Shown: positions 42,442 through 51,369 of the stretch, piece after piece | Position numbering within the stretch: position 1 is the stretch's first letter | Layout of the letters: each line of letters begins with the position of its first letter | Source: Streptomyces sp. NBC_01465 | GTDB taxonomy: Bacteria > Actinomycetota > Actinomycetes > Streptomycetales > Streptomycetaceae | Assembly (NCBI RefSeq): GCF_036227325.1 | Contig: NZ_CP109467.1 | Location: 8,928,001-8,992,000, forward strand | Direction of reading: 5' to 3' | DNA length: 64,000 bases | The notes under the pieces: generated by a model | What the model was told of the DNA's origin: nothing | Database searches by the model: none | Seen by the model: the letters and a program-made list of their open reading frames with translations, nothing else | Position numbers and translations under genes: made by a program

Positions 42442-43950
42442 TCAGGAGCGGCCGTTGACCGATCGCAGGCGCGCACGCCCCTGCGTCCGCGCCTGCTCCT
42501 CAGCGAACTTCCGCGCGTTGCGCAGCGCACGCTGACCCGTACTCGGCGAGACCTCCAACCGGCGAGCCACCTCCGCCCCGGACAACTTCTTCCCCTCCGC
42601 CTCGGCCTCGGCCAACCATCCCGCGACCGTACGAACCCGCCGCTCCTCGGCATCGACTTCCGGCTCCTGGCGCTCCTCCGGCACCCGGGCCGTCGCCGCA
42701 CCGGCCTCGGCCACCGCGCCCTCCCACACCAGCGGATCCCCAGCCACGCCCAGCACATCGAGGGAAGTCTGCTGACCCCCGACACCCACCCCTTCGTGAG
42801 CAGCTGCTGCAGGAGCGACCGTCTCCTGCACAGCGACCGGCTCAAGCGGCTGCTCCGCCTCAACCGAGAACACCTCCAGAGAGCTCTCAGAGAAAGCCGG
42901 TTCCGGCGACCTCACGGGACCGACGGGGCCGGCGAACTCAGCACCGTTCGCGTCCAGATGCTCCGGGCCGGGGAAGCCCAAGTCCTCGGCCCGGTGGGCG
43001 CGGGTCTCCTCGACCGCAGCCTCCGCGAATGTCGGCTCGTCCTCGACCGGCCGGTGCATGGGCTCGGCCTCCGCTTCCGCAGCGCGCGGCCCGGGCACGA
43101 AGCCGTACGCCGGCCTTTCGAGATCGCCGTCGTGCACCTGCTGCCCGGTGAGCCACGACTCCTCGGATCCGGGCGCCGAATCCAGGACCGGGTAGGAGAG
43201 CTGCTGTCCGTCAGCCTCTGCTGCAGCATCGCTGACCCGTACGACGGACACGAACGGTGTCTCGATCCCGGCGGCGGCAAGTCCTGCGGGGGCGGTGTCC
43301 GCGAGCGGGACCCCGTACTTCGCCAGGCGCAGCGGCATCAGGGACTCGACCGGGGCCTTGCGGCGCCAGGCGCGGCCGTAGCGTGCCTGGAGGCGGGCCT
43401 GGTAGATCAGGCGGTCCTGCTCCAGGCGGATGACCTCGTCGTAACGGCGTAGCTCCCACAGCTTCATACGGCGCCAGAGGCGGAACGTGGGGATCGGGGA
43501 GAGCAGCCAGCGCGTGAGGCGCACGCCCTCCATGTGCTTGTCCGCGGTGATGTCCGCGATCCGGCCCACCGCGTGGCGCGCGGCCTCGACGGAGACGACG
43601 AACAGGATCGGGATCACGGCGTGCATCCCGACGCCGAGCGGGTCGGGCCAGGCGGTCGCGCCGTTGAACGCGATCGTCGCCGCCGTCAGCAGCCACGCCG
43701 TCTGGCGCAGCAGCGGGAAGGGGATTCGGATCCAGGTCAGAAGCAGGTCCAGGGCGAGCAGGACACAGATGCCCGCGTCGATCCCGATGGGGAAGACCAC
43801 CGAGAAGTTCCCGAAGCCCTTCTCCTGGGCGAGCTCGCGGACCGCCGCGTAACTCCCTGCGAAACCGATCCCGGCGATCACTACCGCACCGGCTACGACA
43901 ACACCGACGAGTATCCGGTGCGTTCGTGTCAGCTGCAGTGGTGTCGCCAC
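42442..43950 (-). CDS. DUF2637 membrane protein with C-terminal helix-turn-helix
   Basis: The product is 502 aa. Four membrane helices lie in the first 130 residues (ILVGVVVAGAVVIAGIGFAG, GIDAGICVLLALDLLLTW, TAWLLTAATIAFNGATAW, MHAVIPILFVVSVEAARHAV), the DUF2637 domain found in actinobacterial plasmids and integrative elements near SpdB-like spread genes. A basic region (RRMKLWELRRYDEVIRLEQD) and a long acidic linker lead to a C-terminal helix-turn-helix (KLSGAEVARRLEVSPSTGQR). It may link DNA to the membrane during transfer or spread. It is the first gene of the minus-strand cluster. Confidence 0.85.
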   Translation of the reverse strand: MATPLQLTRTHRILVGVVVAGAVVIAGIGFAGSYAAVRELAQEKGFGNFSVVFPIGIDAGICVLLALDLLLTWIRIPFPLLRQTAWLLTAATIAFNGATAWPDPLGVGMHAVIPILFVVSVEAARHAVGRIADITADKHMEGVRLTRWLLSPIPTFRLWRRMKLWELRRYDEVIRLEQDRLIYQARLQARYGRAWRRKAPVESLMPLRLAKYGVPLADTAPAGLAAAGIETPFVSVVRVSDAAAEADGQQLSYPVLDSAPGSEESWLTGQQVHDGDLERPAYGFVPGPRAAEAEAEPMHRPVEDEPTFAEAAVEETRAHRAEDLGFPGPEHLDANGAEFAGPVGPVRSPEPAFSESSLEVFSVEAEQPLEPVAVQETVAPAAAAHEGVGVGGQQTSLDVLGVAGDPLVWEGAVAEAGAATARVPEERQEPEVDAEERRVRTVAGWLAEAEAEGKKLSGAEVARRLEVSPSTGQRALRNARKFAEEQARTQGRARLRSVNGRS

Positions 43951-44529
43951 GAGTAGATCCCGCCCCCTGTATGGACTGCCGCCTTTAAGTCGAACAGTCT
44001 TTCATTGACGGCTGTTGCGTGAGGGTTCTGGTGACGCACTCGTTTCATCGTCCACCACCCCTAGCTTCCGACCCAGCCCGTAGAGGGCTCCCGCGCCGGG
44101 CGAATGGAGGTTGCTTCCACAGGGTGCTGGGCAGTGGGCTGCGCCGGGTGCTAGATACCTGTACCGAGGGCTGCACCGAGAGTTGCACCACCCCTTTCCG
44201 CGCATCCTTCACCGCGCCTGGTCAGCGCCGGTTGGCAAGCCTCTCCCGTCTGACGACACCTCTACTCCGCGATAGGCGGAGGAGAGGCCCTGCTCTTGGG
44301 ACGACGCGCTCTGTGCAGCTCACCCCACTCCATCCGTGGACTGCAGTCGAAGAGCGCGTGCTCGGGATCAAGTACGGGAGGAACTCCTTGCCCGGGAAGC
44401 GCAGGAGATCATCCGCTCACCACCGTCCTGCTCGTCGGCAGCACAGGCTGATACCTGTAGTTCCCCTCTGATCTGGGCAGGTTGATAGTGGGGAGCGCGC
44501 GGATTCGCTCAGGGATGTGGAGGGCGGCC
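43951..44529. other. Intergenic region, no gene seen
   Basis: About 580 bp between the divergent DUF2637 and XRE genes. One further GGCAAGCC lies near 44233. I see no coding frame, tRNA remnant or att-like duplication. Confidence 0.45.
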
Positions 44530-45306
44530 ATGGCGGAAGATGCTCACGTGGAGTCGGCGTTGAAGCGGGCACGCACCGCCCGCAACTTGACGCAGGAGGC
44601 GGCCGTCGATGCGCTGAACGCTCTCACTGGGGGTTCCACGGACGCGAGTCTGCTCAGTGCCTGGGAGCCGGGGCGCCGGCGGACAGGCAAACGCAACCGC
44701 GCAGCGCTGTGCCGGTTGTACCGGGAGCGCACGGAGGTGCTGTTCGCGCATCAGGACGGTGCGCAGGCCAGCGTCCTGGAGCAGTCGGGGACCGCTGTGG
44801 TGGTTCGGGTCCTGACCCGGTACTCCGATCTGGTCGAGGTGGTGGCCGGCGCCCAGGAGCACTTGGTGGTGACCGGTTCGCACAGCCGCGAGAAGACGTA
44901 CCTGTCGTCGATCGAGACGGCGGTGGCCCAGCGGCCCAACCTGGTGCACTACCGCGTCCTGTACGGGCCACCATGCCACCAGGAACTGCAGGCACATCTG
45001 CTGCGGCTGCTGGAGTTACGGGACCCGCGAGCACGCCACAACGGGATCAAGACGCTGCATATCGGGTTGGTGGAGCCCTGGTCGGCGATGGAGCGCTACT
45101 TCGTGGCGTCCGAGACGGCGGCGGTGGTGCCGCTGCCCAGCCTGCACGGGGCAGAGGGTTTCGACTGTGGAGTGGTACTGAGCCGGGAGGCCGCGGTGGG
45201 GCTGGTGCACCATGGCCGGGAAGCGTGTGCGTCGACCCGCCCCGTGGAGAGCTCGGAGGCGGTGCTCGCGCTGTCAACAGCCCGCAGCAGTGCGAGCAGG
45301 AGGTGA
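44530..45306 (+). CDS. XRE-family regulator with sensor-like C-terminal domain
   Basis: The product is 258 aa from ATG 44530 (MAEDAHVESALKRARTARNL). The HTH (LTQEAAVDALNALTGGSTDA, then LLSAWEPGRRRTGKRNRAAL) includes the variant used by Streptomyces regulators that read cell-state signals. Residues 90-250 form an alpha/beta domain (EHLVVTGSHSREKTYLSSIE, LHIGLVEPWSAMERYFVASE) of phospholipase-D-like or stress-sensor character. It converges on, and overlaps by 33 bp, the broken gene at 45274. Confidence 0.78.
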   Translation: MAEDAHVESALKRARTARNLTQEAAVDALNALTGGSTDASLLSAWEPGRRRTGKRNRAALCRLYRERTEVLFAHQDGAQASVLEQSGTAVVVRVLTRYSDLVEVVAGAQEHLVVTGSHSREKTYLSSIETAVAQRPNLVHYRVLYGPPCHQELQAHLLRLLELRDPRARHNGIKTLHIGLVEPWSAMERYFVASETAAVVPLPSLHGAEGFDCGVVLSREAAVGLVHHGREACASTRPVESSEAVLALSTARSSASRR

Positions 45307-45960
45307 GGAGGGCGTAAACGAGCACCTGGTGGCCGCCGCCGCACAGCAGTCGGCATCCGTGACTGCACTGGACCCGGCACTGACAGCGAAGTCGATCCAC
45401 CGCTGTTCGGTGCTCTTGACGTGCTCCTCCGGAATACCAGGCGAGGCCATGACCTCCTCAATTAGCGCAGCGACCTCTCGCTGCACGCGCGCGTCCTCAG
45501 TGTGCAGCGCGGCCGTCACCACCTCGGCGTCACCGACCCAGATGTTCGGATTGAAGACCAACGCGCGGCCGTCCTTACTCTGCACCTCGCGCACGAGGCT
45601 GACGGTGGTCAAGCAGCCCAACGCCCGCTCGGTAGACTCATCCCCGTAGCCAGAGCCTGCCTGCAGAGCCGCAGGGCGCTCCAGCGGCTGGATTGAGGTC
45701 GCCCGCATGATCTCCAGCCGGCGGGCTGCGTCGGCGTGGCAAACAGCATGCCCAGCAGCCGATCCGTCGCACCCAACAGCTCGGCATTCGGCGGAACGAA
45801 GGCCGCCACGCTGACCAGCCCCCCGTCGGGCCGCCGGTCGCACTGAACCCAGCCCAGCTGTTCCATCGTAGGCAGCACAAACCGCTCAAGCTCCAACGGT
45901 CCGATCTTGGCTTCGATGCCGATGGCCCGTACTCGCTCGACCGAGGAAACTTGGGCGTTA
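45274..45960 (-). pseudogene. Frameshifted unknown gene at border of WD40 operon
   Basis: One frame encodes VRAIGIEAKIGPLELERFVL through LLGMLFATP, ending near 45745. A second continues ADAARRLEIMRATSIQPLER through VVTAALHTEDARVQREVAAL to a stop at 45274. One base change near 45735-45750 would join them. No convincing start remains: the frame runs out of coding character at about 45960, near the WD40 operon's leader. It has lost both frame and 5' end. I do not recognise the family. Confidence 0.6.
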
Positions 45961-46056
45961 CGAGCTCTTTGGCTCGATGGGTTGACTGAACTCCTTAATA
46001 GCAGTGTGCTGCAGCCTCTAGTGACCTGTACGCAGGGGCACAGCCGGGGGGTGGAC

Positions 46057-48447
46057 GTGAGTGCGGCTGACGACCGAGTCGAAAGCGTGTCCGGTGGTCT
46101 AGCGCAGGCGGACACGCTGGCGGAGATTCGCGTGGTGGAGGCACGCATCGCTGATGAGTTGTCCCGTTTCACTCAACCGGCTGGGCCGCCTGGCGTGGCT
46201 GTTGCTCCGCCGGCGTACGTGCGTCGGCACGCCGTGGAACATGCGCAGGCGGGCGGCGTGCTCGATGAGCGGTTCATCTCGTGGGAGTTCCTGCCTTATG
46301 TCGATGCTGGTCGCCTGCGCGCTTTGACTAGCGCAGTAGATTCTCTGATAGAGACGGGCAAAATGCCGTGGCGGGATCTACTGAGGGTGTGGCGCAAGAC
46401 TGCGCATGCATGGGACTGGGAGTCCCCAATGGGCAATGCCTGCACGCTGAGCCTGTTTGCGGTGTGTGCTGGCCTTCCCGCTGGTCCGTTTACCGGCGAG
46501 GAATGGACCGGGCGGTGGGCGTCATGGCGTCTGGGCCAAGGTGAACTCCTGGCCAGACACGCCGGCGCAGTGCGGTCAGTGGTGGCGGTGATATTGCCGG
46601 ATGGGCGGACAGCGGCGATCGCTGGGGGTGATGACGGCGAAGTACGGGTGTGGGACGTTGCCACCGGCCAGATGGTCTGTGAACCCTTGGCTGGTCACGT
46701 CGGGTGGGTTGGGGCGATGGCCGCGGCGGTGCTGCCGGACGGCCGCGCGGTGGCGGTCACAAGTGGCCGGGATGCCACAGTGCGGCTGTGGGACGTTGCC
46801 ACTGGCCAGATGGTCGGCTGTCACCCGGCCGGTCACACCGGACGGGTGACAGCGGCAGCAGCGGCAGTTCGCCGGGACGGACGGACGGTGGTGATGACTG
46901 GGGGCGACGACGGCCAGGTGCGGATATGGGACCTGGCCACCGGCCAGATGGTCGGCTGTCACCCGGACGGTCACACCGGACGGGTAATGGCGGTGGCAGC
47001 TGTCGTGCAGCCCGACGGACGGACCGTGGCGGTCTCCGGAGGCGACGACGGCCAGGTGCGGATATGGGACCTGGATACCGGCAAGCAGGTCGGTAGGGCC
47101 CTGACGGGGCACGACGGGACTGTGTTGGCAATTGCGGTGGTGGTGCTCCCGGACGGTCGGACGGTGGCGGTCTCCGGAGGTAATGACGTACGGGTGTGTG
47201 ACCTTGCCACCGGCCGGCAGGTCGGCGAACCGATCTCTGTGGCCATGCCATGGATATGGGCGATTGCCCCGGTGATACTGCCAGACGGCCGCACAATCGC
47301 AGTAGTCAGCGGTGAGGGTGCCGGGGTACAGGTGTGTGACCTTGTCACTGGCCAGCAGGTCGGCGAACTCCTCACTGGCCACGAGGGTACGGTGCTCGCT
47401 GCTGCGGCGGTAGCACTCCCCGACGGCCAGACGGTGGCAATCACTGGGAGTATGGACAAGACACTGCGCATCTGGGACCTCACTGCCGATGGGCAGGTCG
47501 TCGGACGTCTGTCCGATAGTTCCTACCATTCGGTTGCTGTGTTGCTACTGCCCGACGAGCGAAGGGCAGTGGTCACCGGAAGCAACGACGGCACCGTGCG
47601 GGTGTGGGACTTGGCCACCGGTCAGATGCTCAGCGAGCCTCTGACCGTGCCGATCGACTGGGTGGCGTCGGTGGCCGCATTGGTGCTGGCGGACGGACGG
47701 ACGGTAGCGGTCACCGGAGGCCGTGACGGCCAAGTGCGGATATGGGACCTCGTTGCTGGTCAGGAGATCGGCAGCCCCCTGACTGGACACAGGAAGCATG
47801 TGAATGCGGTGGCTGCGGTGGTGCTGCCCGATGGCCGAGCGGTAGCGATCGCTGGTGGCGATAGCACGGCCGTACGGATTTGGGATGTTCTTACCGGGCG
47901 GTGGGCGGCCCAGCCGTTGATCGGCCATACCAAGGGGGTGTGGGCGCTAGCTGCAGACGTGCTGCCCGATGGCCGTGCAGTGGTGGTCACGACCGGTAGC
48001 CGAAATGCGACGGTGCGGGCATGGGACTTACGAACTGGCCAACCTCTCTTCGAACATCGCTCCGGCTTTGCCCACTTCGTGTGGTCAGTTGCGGTGGTGG
48101 GGCTTCCGGACGGTCGGTGGGCCGCGGTCACCGGAGGCGACGACAACGCGGTACGGGTATGGGACCTGTCTACCGGCAAACAGATAGGCAAACCACTGAC
48201 CGGCCACACCGATTCGGTATTCGCCGTTGCGGCGGTGACGCTTCCGGACGGCCGTGCTGTGGCTGTCTCCGGGAGCGACGACAGCACGGTGCGGGTGTGG
48301 GACCTGGCTGCCGGCCTGCCAGCGTGTGCCGTGTTGCGTGCGCCGGGGCGGCTGCGGGCGTTGGCGGCAACCGTGGTGGATGGGGACCTAGTGGTCGTGC
48401 TGTGTGGCACTGGTGTGGCTGTGGCTTCGGTGCGCATGGTGGCTTGA
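46057..48447 (+). CDS. WD40-repeat protein with STAND-type C-terminal linker domain
   Basis: GTG 46057 (six bases after GGGGG) is preferred; GTG 46051 is possible. The first 150 residues carry YVRRHAVEHAQAGGVLDERF and LPYVDAGRLRALTSAV, the helical module normally found between the NTPase and the beta-propeller of STAND-WD40 proteins. Thirteen WD blades plus a degenerate fourteenth follow (each like LPDGRAVAVTSGRDATVRLW), enough for two seven-bladed propellers. No NTPase is encoded here, so this is an orphan sensor half. It is the first gene of the hydrolase/caspase operon, 37 bp before the hydrolase. Confidence 0.88.
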   Translation: MSAADDRVESVSGGLAQADTLAEIRVVEARIADELSRFTQPAGPPGVAVAPPAYVRRHAVEHAQAGGVLDERFISWEFLPYVDAGRLRALTSAVDSLIETGKMPWRDLLRVWRKTAHAWDWESPMGNACTLSLFAVCAGLPAGPFTGEEWTGRWASWRLGQGELLARHAGAVRSVVAVILPDGRTAAIAGGDDGEVRVWDVATGQMVCEPLAGHVGWVGAMAAAVLPDGRAVAVTSGRDATVRLWDVATGQMVGCHPAGHTGRVTAAAAAVRRDGRTVVMTGGDDGQVRIWDLATGQMVGCHPDGHTGRVMAVAAVVQPDGRTVAVSGGDDGQVRIWDLDTGKQVGRALTGHDGTVLAIAVVVLPDGRTVAVSGGNDVRVCDLATGRQVGEPISVAMPWIWAIAPVILPDGRTIAVVSGEGAGVQVCDLVTGQQVGELLTGHEGTVLAAAAVALPDGQTVAITGSMDKTLRIWDLTADGQVVGRLSDSSYHSVAVLLLPDERRAVVTGSNDGTVRVWDLATGQMLSEPLTVPIDWVASVAALVLADGRTVAVTGGRDGQVRIWDLVAGQEIGSPLTGHRKHVNAVAAVVLPDGRAVAIAGGDSTAVRIWDVLTGRWAAQPLIGHTKGVWALAADVLPDGRAVVVTTGSRNATVRAWDLRTGQPLFEHRSGFAHFVWSVAVVGLPDGRWAAVTGGDDNAVRVWDLSTGKQIGKPLTGHTDSVFAVAAVTLPDGRAVAVSGSDDSTVRVWDLAAGLPACAVLRAPGRLRALAATVVDGDLVVVLCGTGVAVASVRMVA

Positions 48448-48484
48448 ACAGGTTGATCTGGGGTCGAGCATTCGGGGGTGTGAA

Positions 48485-49351
48485 GTGTCGGTGATCGTCG
48501 GCGTGCATGGGATCGCTCAGCAGCAGTTGGGGCGGCGGCAGTTGATGGCGGTGTGGGGGCCGTCTTTGGCGGACGGAGTGGAGGCGGCCGCGCATGGGAA
48601 GCGAGTTGCCGAGTTGCCGTTCGACCTTGCCTACTACGGGCGCTTGTTCCTCGACGCAACAAGCTCGGCCGGAGGCGGCAGCAAAGCAGCCGCGGTCGAG
48701 GCGGATCTGGCTAGCCTGCCGGCGGAGGAGCTGGACGAGCTAATCGCCTCTGGCGAGGAGGCCGCTGGGGCGGAGGCGATGCTGATAGGCAAGGAGCAGG
48801 TATCCAAGGGGTATTCGAGAGTGCCGCGTGCACTACAGGTGCTGTTTCGGGCATTGGACTGGCGCTTCGGCCCCGGGGCGGCACTGCTGTTCGCAGGCTC
48901 GTTCCGGCAAGTCCGCCGCTACCTGCGCGATCAGCATTTGAAGGTGAGCATCGACGCGATCGTCGATGAGGTGGTAACGGATGAATGTCGGGTGCTGGTG
49001 GGGCATTCCCTAGGATCGGTGGTGGCGTTTGAGTTTGTCCGCCGGAACCCCGAGCGCCGACTGGACCTGTTGCTCACTATCGGCTCGCCGCTCGGGGCGC
49101 GGTTCGTTCGGGCCCTGCTGCCCGACTCCGGCCACGGCCGGCAGGGCCTGCCACAGGGGGCGGCGACATGGGTGAATGCACGCGACCTTCGAGACCCCGT
49201 GGCGTTTGCCGGCGCTCTATCCCGGCACTGGCCCGGGATAGAGGACGTGATCTTGGACAACGGGGGTGATGCGCACTCCGCGTCACGGTACCTGGGTAAG
49301 AAGCAGACGGGCGCCGCGGTCCTGGCGGTACTGCCGGAGTTGGCGAAGTGA
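48485..49351 (+). CDS. Alpha/beta hydrolase of WD40-caspase operon
   Basis: The product is 288 aa from GTG 48485. VIVGVHGIAQQQLGRRQL gives the oxyanion HG at residues 8-9. RVLVGHSLGSVVAFEF holds the nucleophile Ser175 in G-H-S-L-G. The late Asp (ARDLRDPVAF) and His (GGDAHSASRYL) are plausible triad partners. It is a lipase/PGAP1-like serine hydrolase with no signal peptide or membrane helix. Its stop overlaps the caspase start (GTGA), so the two proteins are made in ratio. It is likely an effector or substrate of the caspase-like protein. Confidence 0.85.
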   Translation: MSVIVGVHGIAQQQLGRRQLMAVWGPSLADGVEAAAHGKRVAELPFDLAYYGRLFLDATSSAGGGSKAAAVEADLASLPAEELDELIASGEEAAGAEAMLIGKEQVSKGYSRVPRALQVLFRALDWRFGPGAALLFAGSFRQVRRYLRDQHLKVSIDAIVDEVVTDECRVLVGHSLGSVVAFEFVRRNPERRLDLLLTIGSPLGARFVRALLPDSGHGRQGLPQGAATWVNARDLRDPVAFAGALSRHWPGIEDVILDNGGDAHSASRYLGKKQTGAAVLAVLPELAK

Positions 49352-51369
49352 GTTCCCCACCGGTGGATGGGGAGGTCAAACGCCGGCACTTCGTCGCGAT
49401 CGCCACCTCCGAGTACGACGACCCCGACTACGAGCCCCTAGCCGTCGGTGTCGAGGTGCGTGTTCTGCGTGAGTGGCTATGCTGCCTCGATCTTGGCGGG
49501 CGGGCCTTCGCTCCCGCGTATGAGGAGCTGGCGGACAATCCGACCAAAGGAGCTGTCCGCGACGCTCTGGAGGATCCGCCAGGGCATCGTCGGTGGCGGG
49601 AAGCGGACGCGGCGGTTGTCTTCGTCACCGGCCACGGCGTGACGCAATCTGGTGCGCACTGGACGGTGCTGCAGGCCACCGAGTCTGACCGCGTGGAGTC
49701 AACGGCTCTACGCACGGTGGACCTCATCAACTGGCTTAAAAACACGCGCATCCGGCACCTGTTCCTGATTCTGGACCAGTGCTTTGCTGGCCGGACCATT
49801 GGCGAAATCGCCGCGTTCGAGACCGATCTGCCCGGCACCTGGTTTGTGCTGCCCAGCGCCACCAAGGACCAGAAGGCTGTATTGGGTGCGTTGACCGGTG
49901 CGGTGACTGCGTTCCTAACCGAGCTCCAATCCCACAATGGCGAGTCGTACGCTGGCCCGAAGATCCCGCTGCTGGACGTGCAAGTGTTTCTGGACGGGGT
50001 TCAGGGCAAACTCGGCGAAGGACAGCGGTTGATCCCGCTACCCGGCAGTCAGGCTTCGGGTCCCCACCCATGCCTACCCAACCCCCACTACCGCTCAGCA
50101 GACAAGACCCCCGTGGCCGAGCAGCGCAGTGATCTGGCCCTGCCCCAGAAGGATGTGGACGCCCACTGGGAGCCCCGCTCACGGGGCGTAGCTCAAAGCG
50201 GCGAGGAGGGTTGGCTGTTCACCGGGCGCCAGAAACTGATGCAAGACCTGATTGCCGCAGCCAGCGGCCCTGGAGGGGCGACGGTGGTCACCGGGGGCGC
50301 GGGCAGCGGTAAGTCCGCGGTACTGGCGCGGCTGGTGACCTTGAGCGACGCCGCGTTCCGCGCCCGCTACGGCGAGTACTTGGACGAGGTCCCCGAAGAT
50401 TTACAGCCCGACGAAGGGGCGGTGGATGTGGCCGTGCTGGCCACGGGAAAGACCGCCCATGAAGTCATCGCGCAGCTATGCGCCGCTCTGGACGTCCCAA
50501 CACCGCGGACATCGGGCGCCACGCCGTCGCTGGATGAGTGGATCACCGCATGGCAGCACTGGCTGGCCGCGCGCGGCATGCCAGTGACCATTGTGGTCGA
50601 CGCACTCGATGAGGCCGACGACCCTCTGACCCTTCTCAGGACCGTTCTGGCCCACCTTGACTCTGGACGCGAGCGGATACGGCTGATCATCGGTGTTCGC
50701 TCACCCGGTGGCGACGACGGCACCCCACCCGCCACACGTCCGTCACGTGGCATACCACTAGCTGACGAGGCTGAACGCCTGCTCACCGCACGCCGCATCC
50801 GAGCAGACGAAACCCCGTGGTGGCACGACGGCGACCTCGCCAACTACGCCGCCAGCATCCTCACCACCACCGACAACACCCCCTACACTCTCCCTCAGGC
50901 CACTGCCGCCGTTGCCCAGGCTCTCGCCCACCACGCCGGCACCTCCTTCCTTGTCACCCGCATCGCCGCCGCCAACCTCGCGGCCCGCCCCGTACGGGTC
51001 GACCCTGACGACCCAGCGTGGCTGGCCACCGTCGACGAGGGTGTCCTGGGCGTATTCCGCGCCGACCTGTACGCCCACCGCCCTCACACCGAAGATCGCC
51101 TCAAAGCGGTCCACCTCCTGCGCGCCGTCGCCTTCGCCCGCGGCCGTGGGCTGCCCTGGCACCGCATCTGGCCGGCCTTCGCCAACGCCGTTGACCTCGA
51201 CCGCACATACGGCGACACCGACATCGCTGACCTACTCGCCTCACCCCTCGGCGGATACCTCACCACCGACATCGCCGACAACACCACCGTCTACCGCCTC
51301 TTCCATGACGCCCTTCGCGCCACCCTGCGCGACCACTGGCGCAATCTCCTCCACACGGCCGCCCCATGA
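49348..51369 (+). CDS. Caspase-like (peptidase C14) protein fused to STAND NTPase
   Basis: The product is 673 aa. Residues 10-230 are a caspase-fold domain: RHFVAIATSEYDD strand, catalytic His96 in FVTGHGVTQ and Cys145 in LFLILDQCFAGR. Residues 285-640 are a STAND ATPase with Walker A VTGGAGSGKSAV (315-322 core) and Walker B VTIVVDALDEADD (413-425). The protein ends right at the NTPase C-terminal helices (RLFHDALRATLRDHWRN). The linker domain and propeller usually fused to it are a separate gene starting in its last codons. It is probably a sensor-activated protease. Confidence 0.9.
   Translation: MSSPPVDGEVKRRHFVAIATSEYDDPDYEPLAVGVEVRVLREWLCCLDLGGRAFAPAYEELADNPTKGAVRDALEDPPGHRRWREADAAVVFVTGHGVTQSGAHWTVLQATESDRVESTALRTVDLINWLKNTRIRHLFLILDQCFAGRTIGEIAAFETDLPGTWFVLPSATKDQKAVLGALTGAVTAFLTELQSHNGESYAGPKIPLLDVQVFLDGVQGKLGEGQRLIPLPGSQASGPHPCLPNPHYRSADKTPVAEQRSDLALPQKDVDAHWEPRSRGVAQSGEEGWLFTGRQKLMQDLIAAASGPGGATVVTGGAGSGKSAVLARLVTLSDAAFRARYGEYLDEVPEDLQPDEGAVDVAVLATGKTAHEVIAQLCAALDVPTPRTSGATPSLDEWITAWQHWLAARGMPVTIVVDALDEADDPLTLLRTVLAHLDSGRERIRLIIGVRSPGGDDGTPPATRPSRGIPLADEAERLLTARRIRADETPWWHDGDLANYAASILTTTDNTPYTLPQATAAVAQALAHHAGTSFLVTRIAAANLAARPVRVDPDDPAWLATVDEGVLGVFRADLYAHRPHTEDRLKAVHLLRAVAFARGRGLPWHRIWPAFANAVDLDRTYGDTDIADLLASPLGGYLTTDIADNTTVYRLFHDALRATLRDHWRNLLHTAAP

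Noticed and set aside
44041..44460. Possible att site or tRNA remnant next to the transfer cluster
   Set aside because: No duplicated core or tRNA 3' end could be found elsewhere in the window, and no integrase lies nearby.
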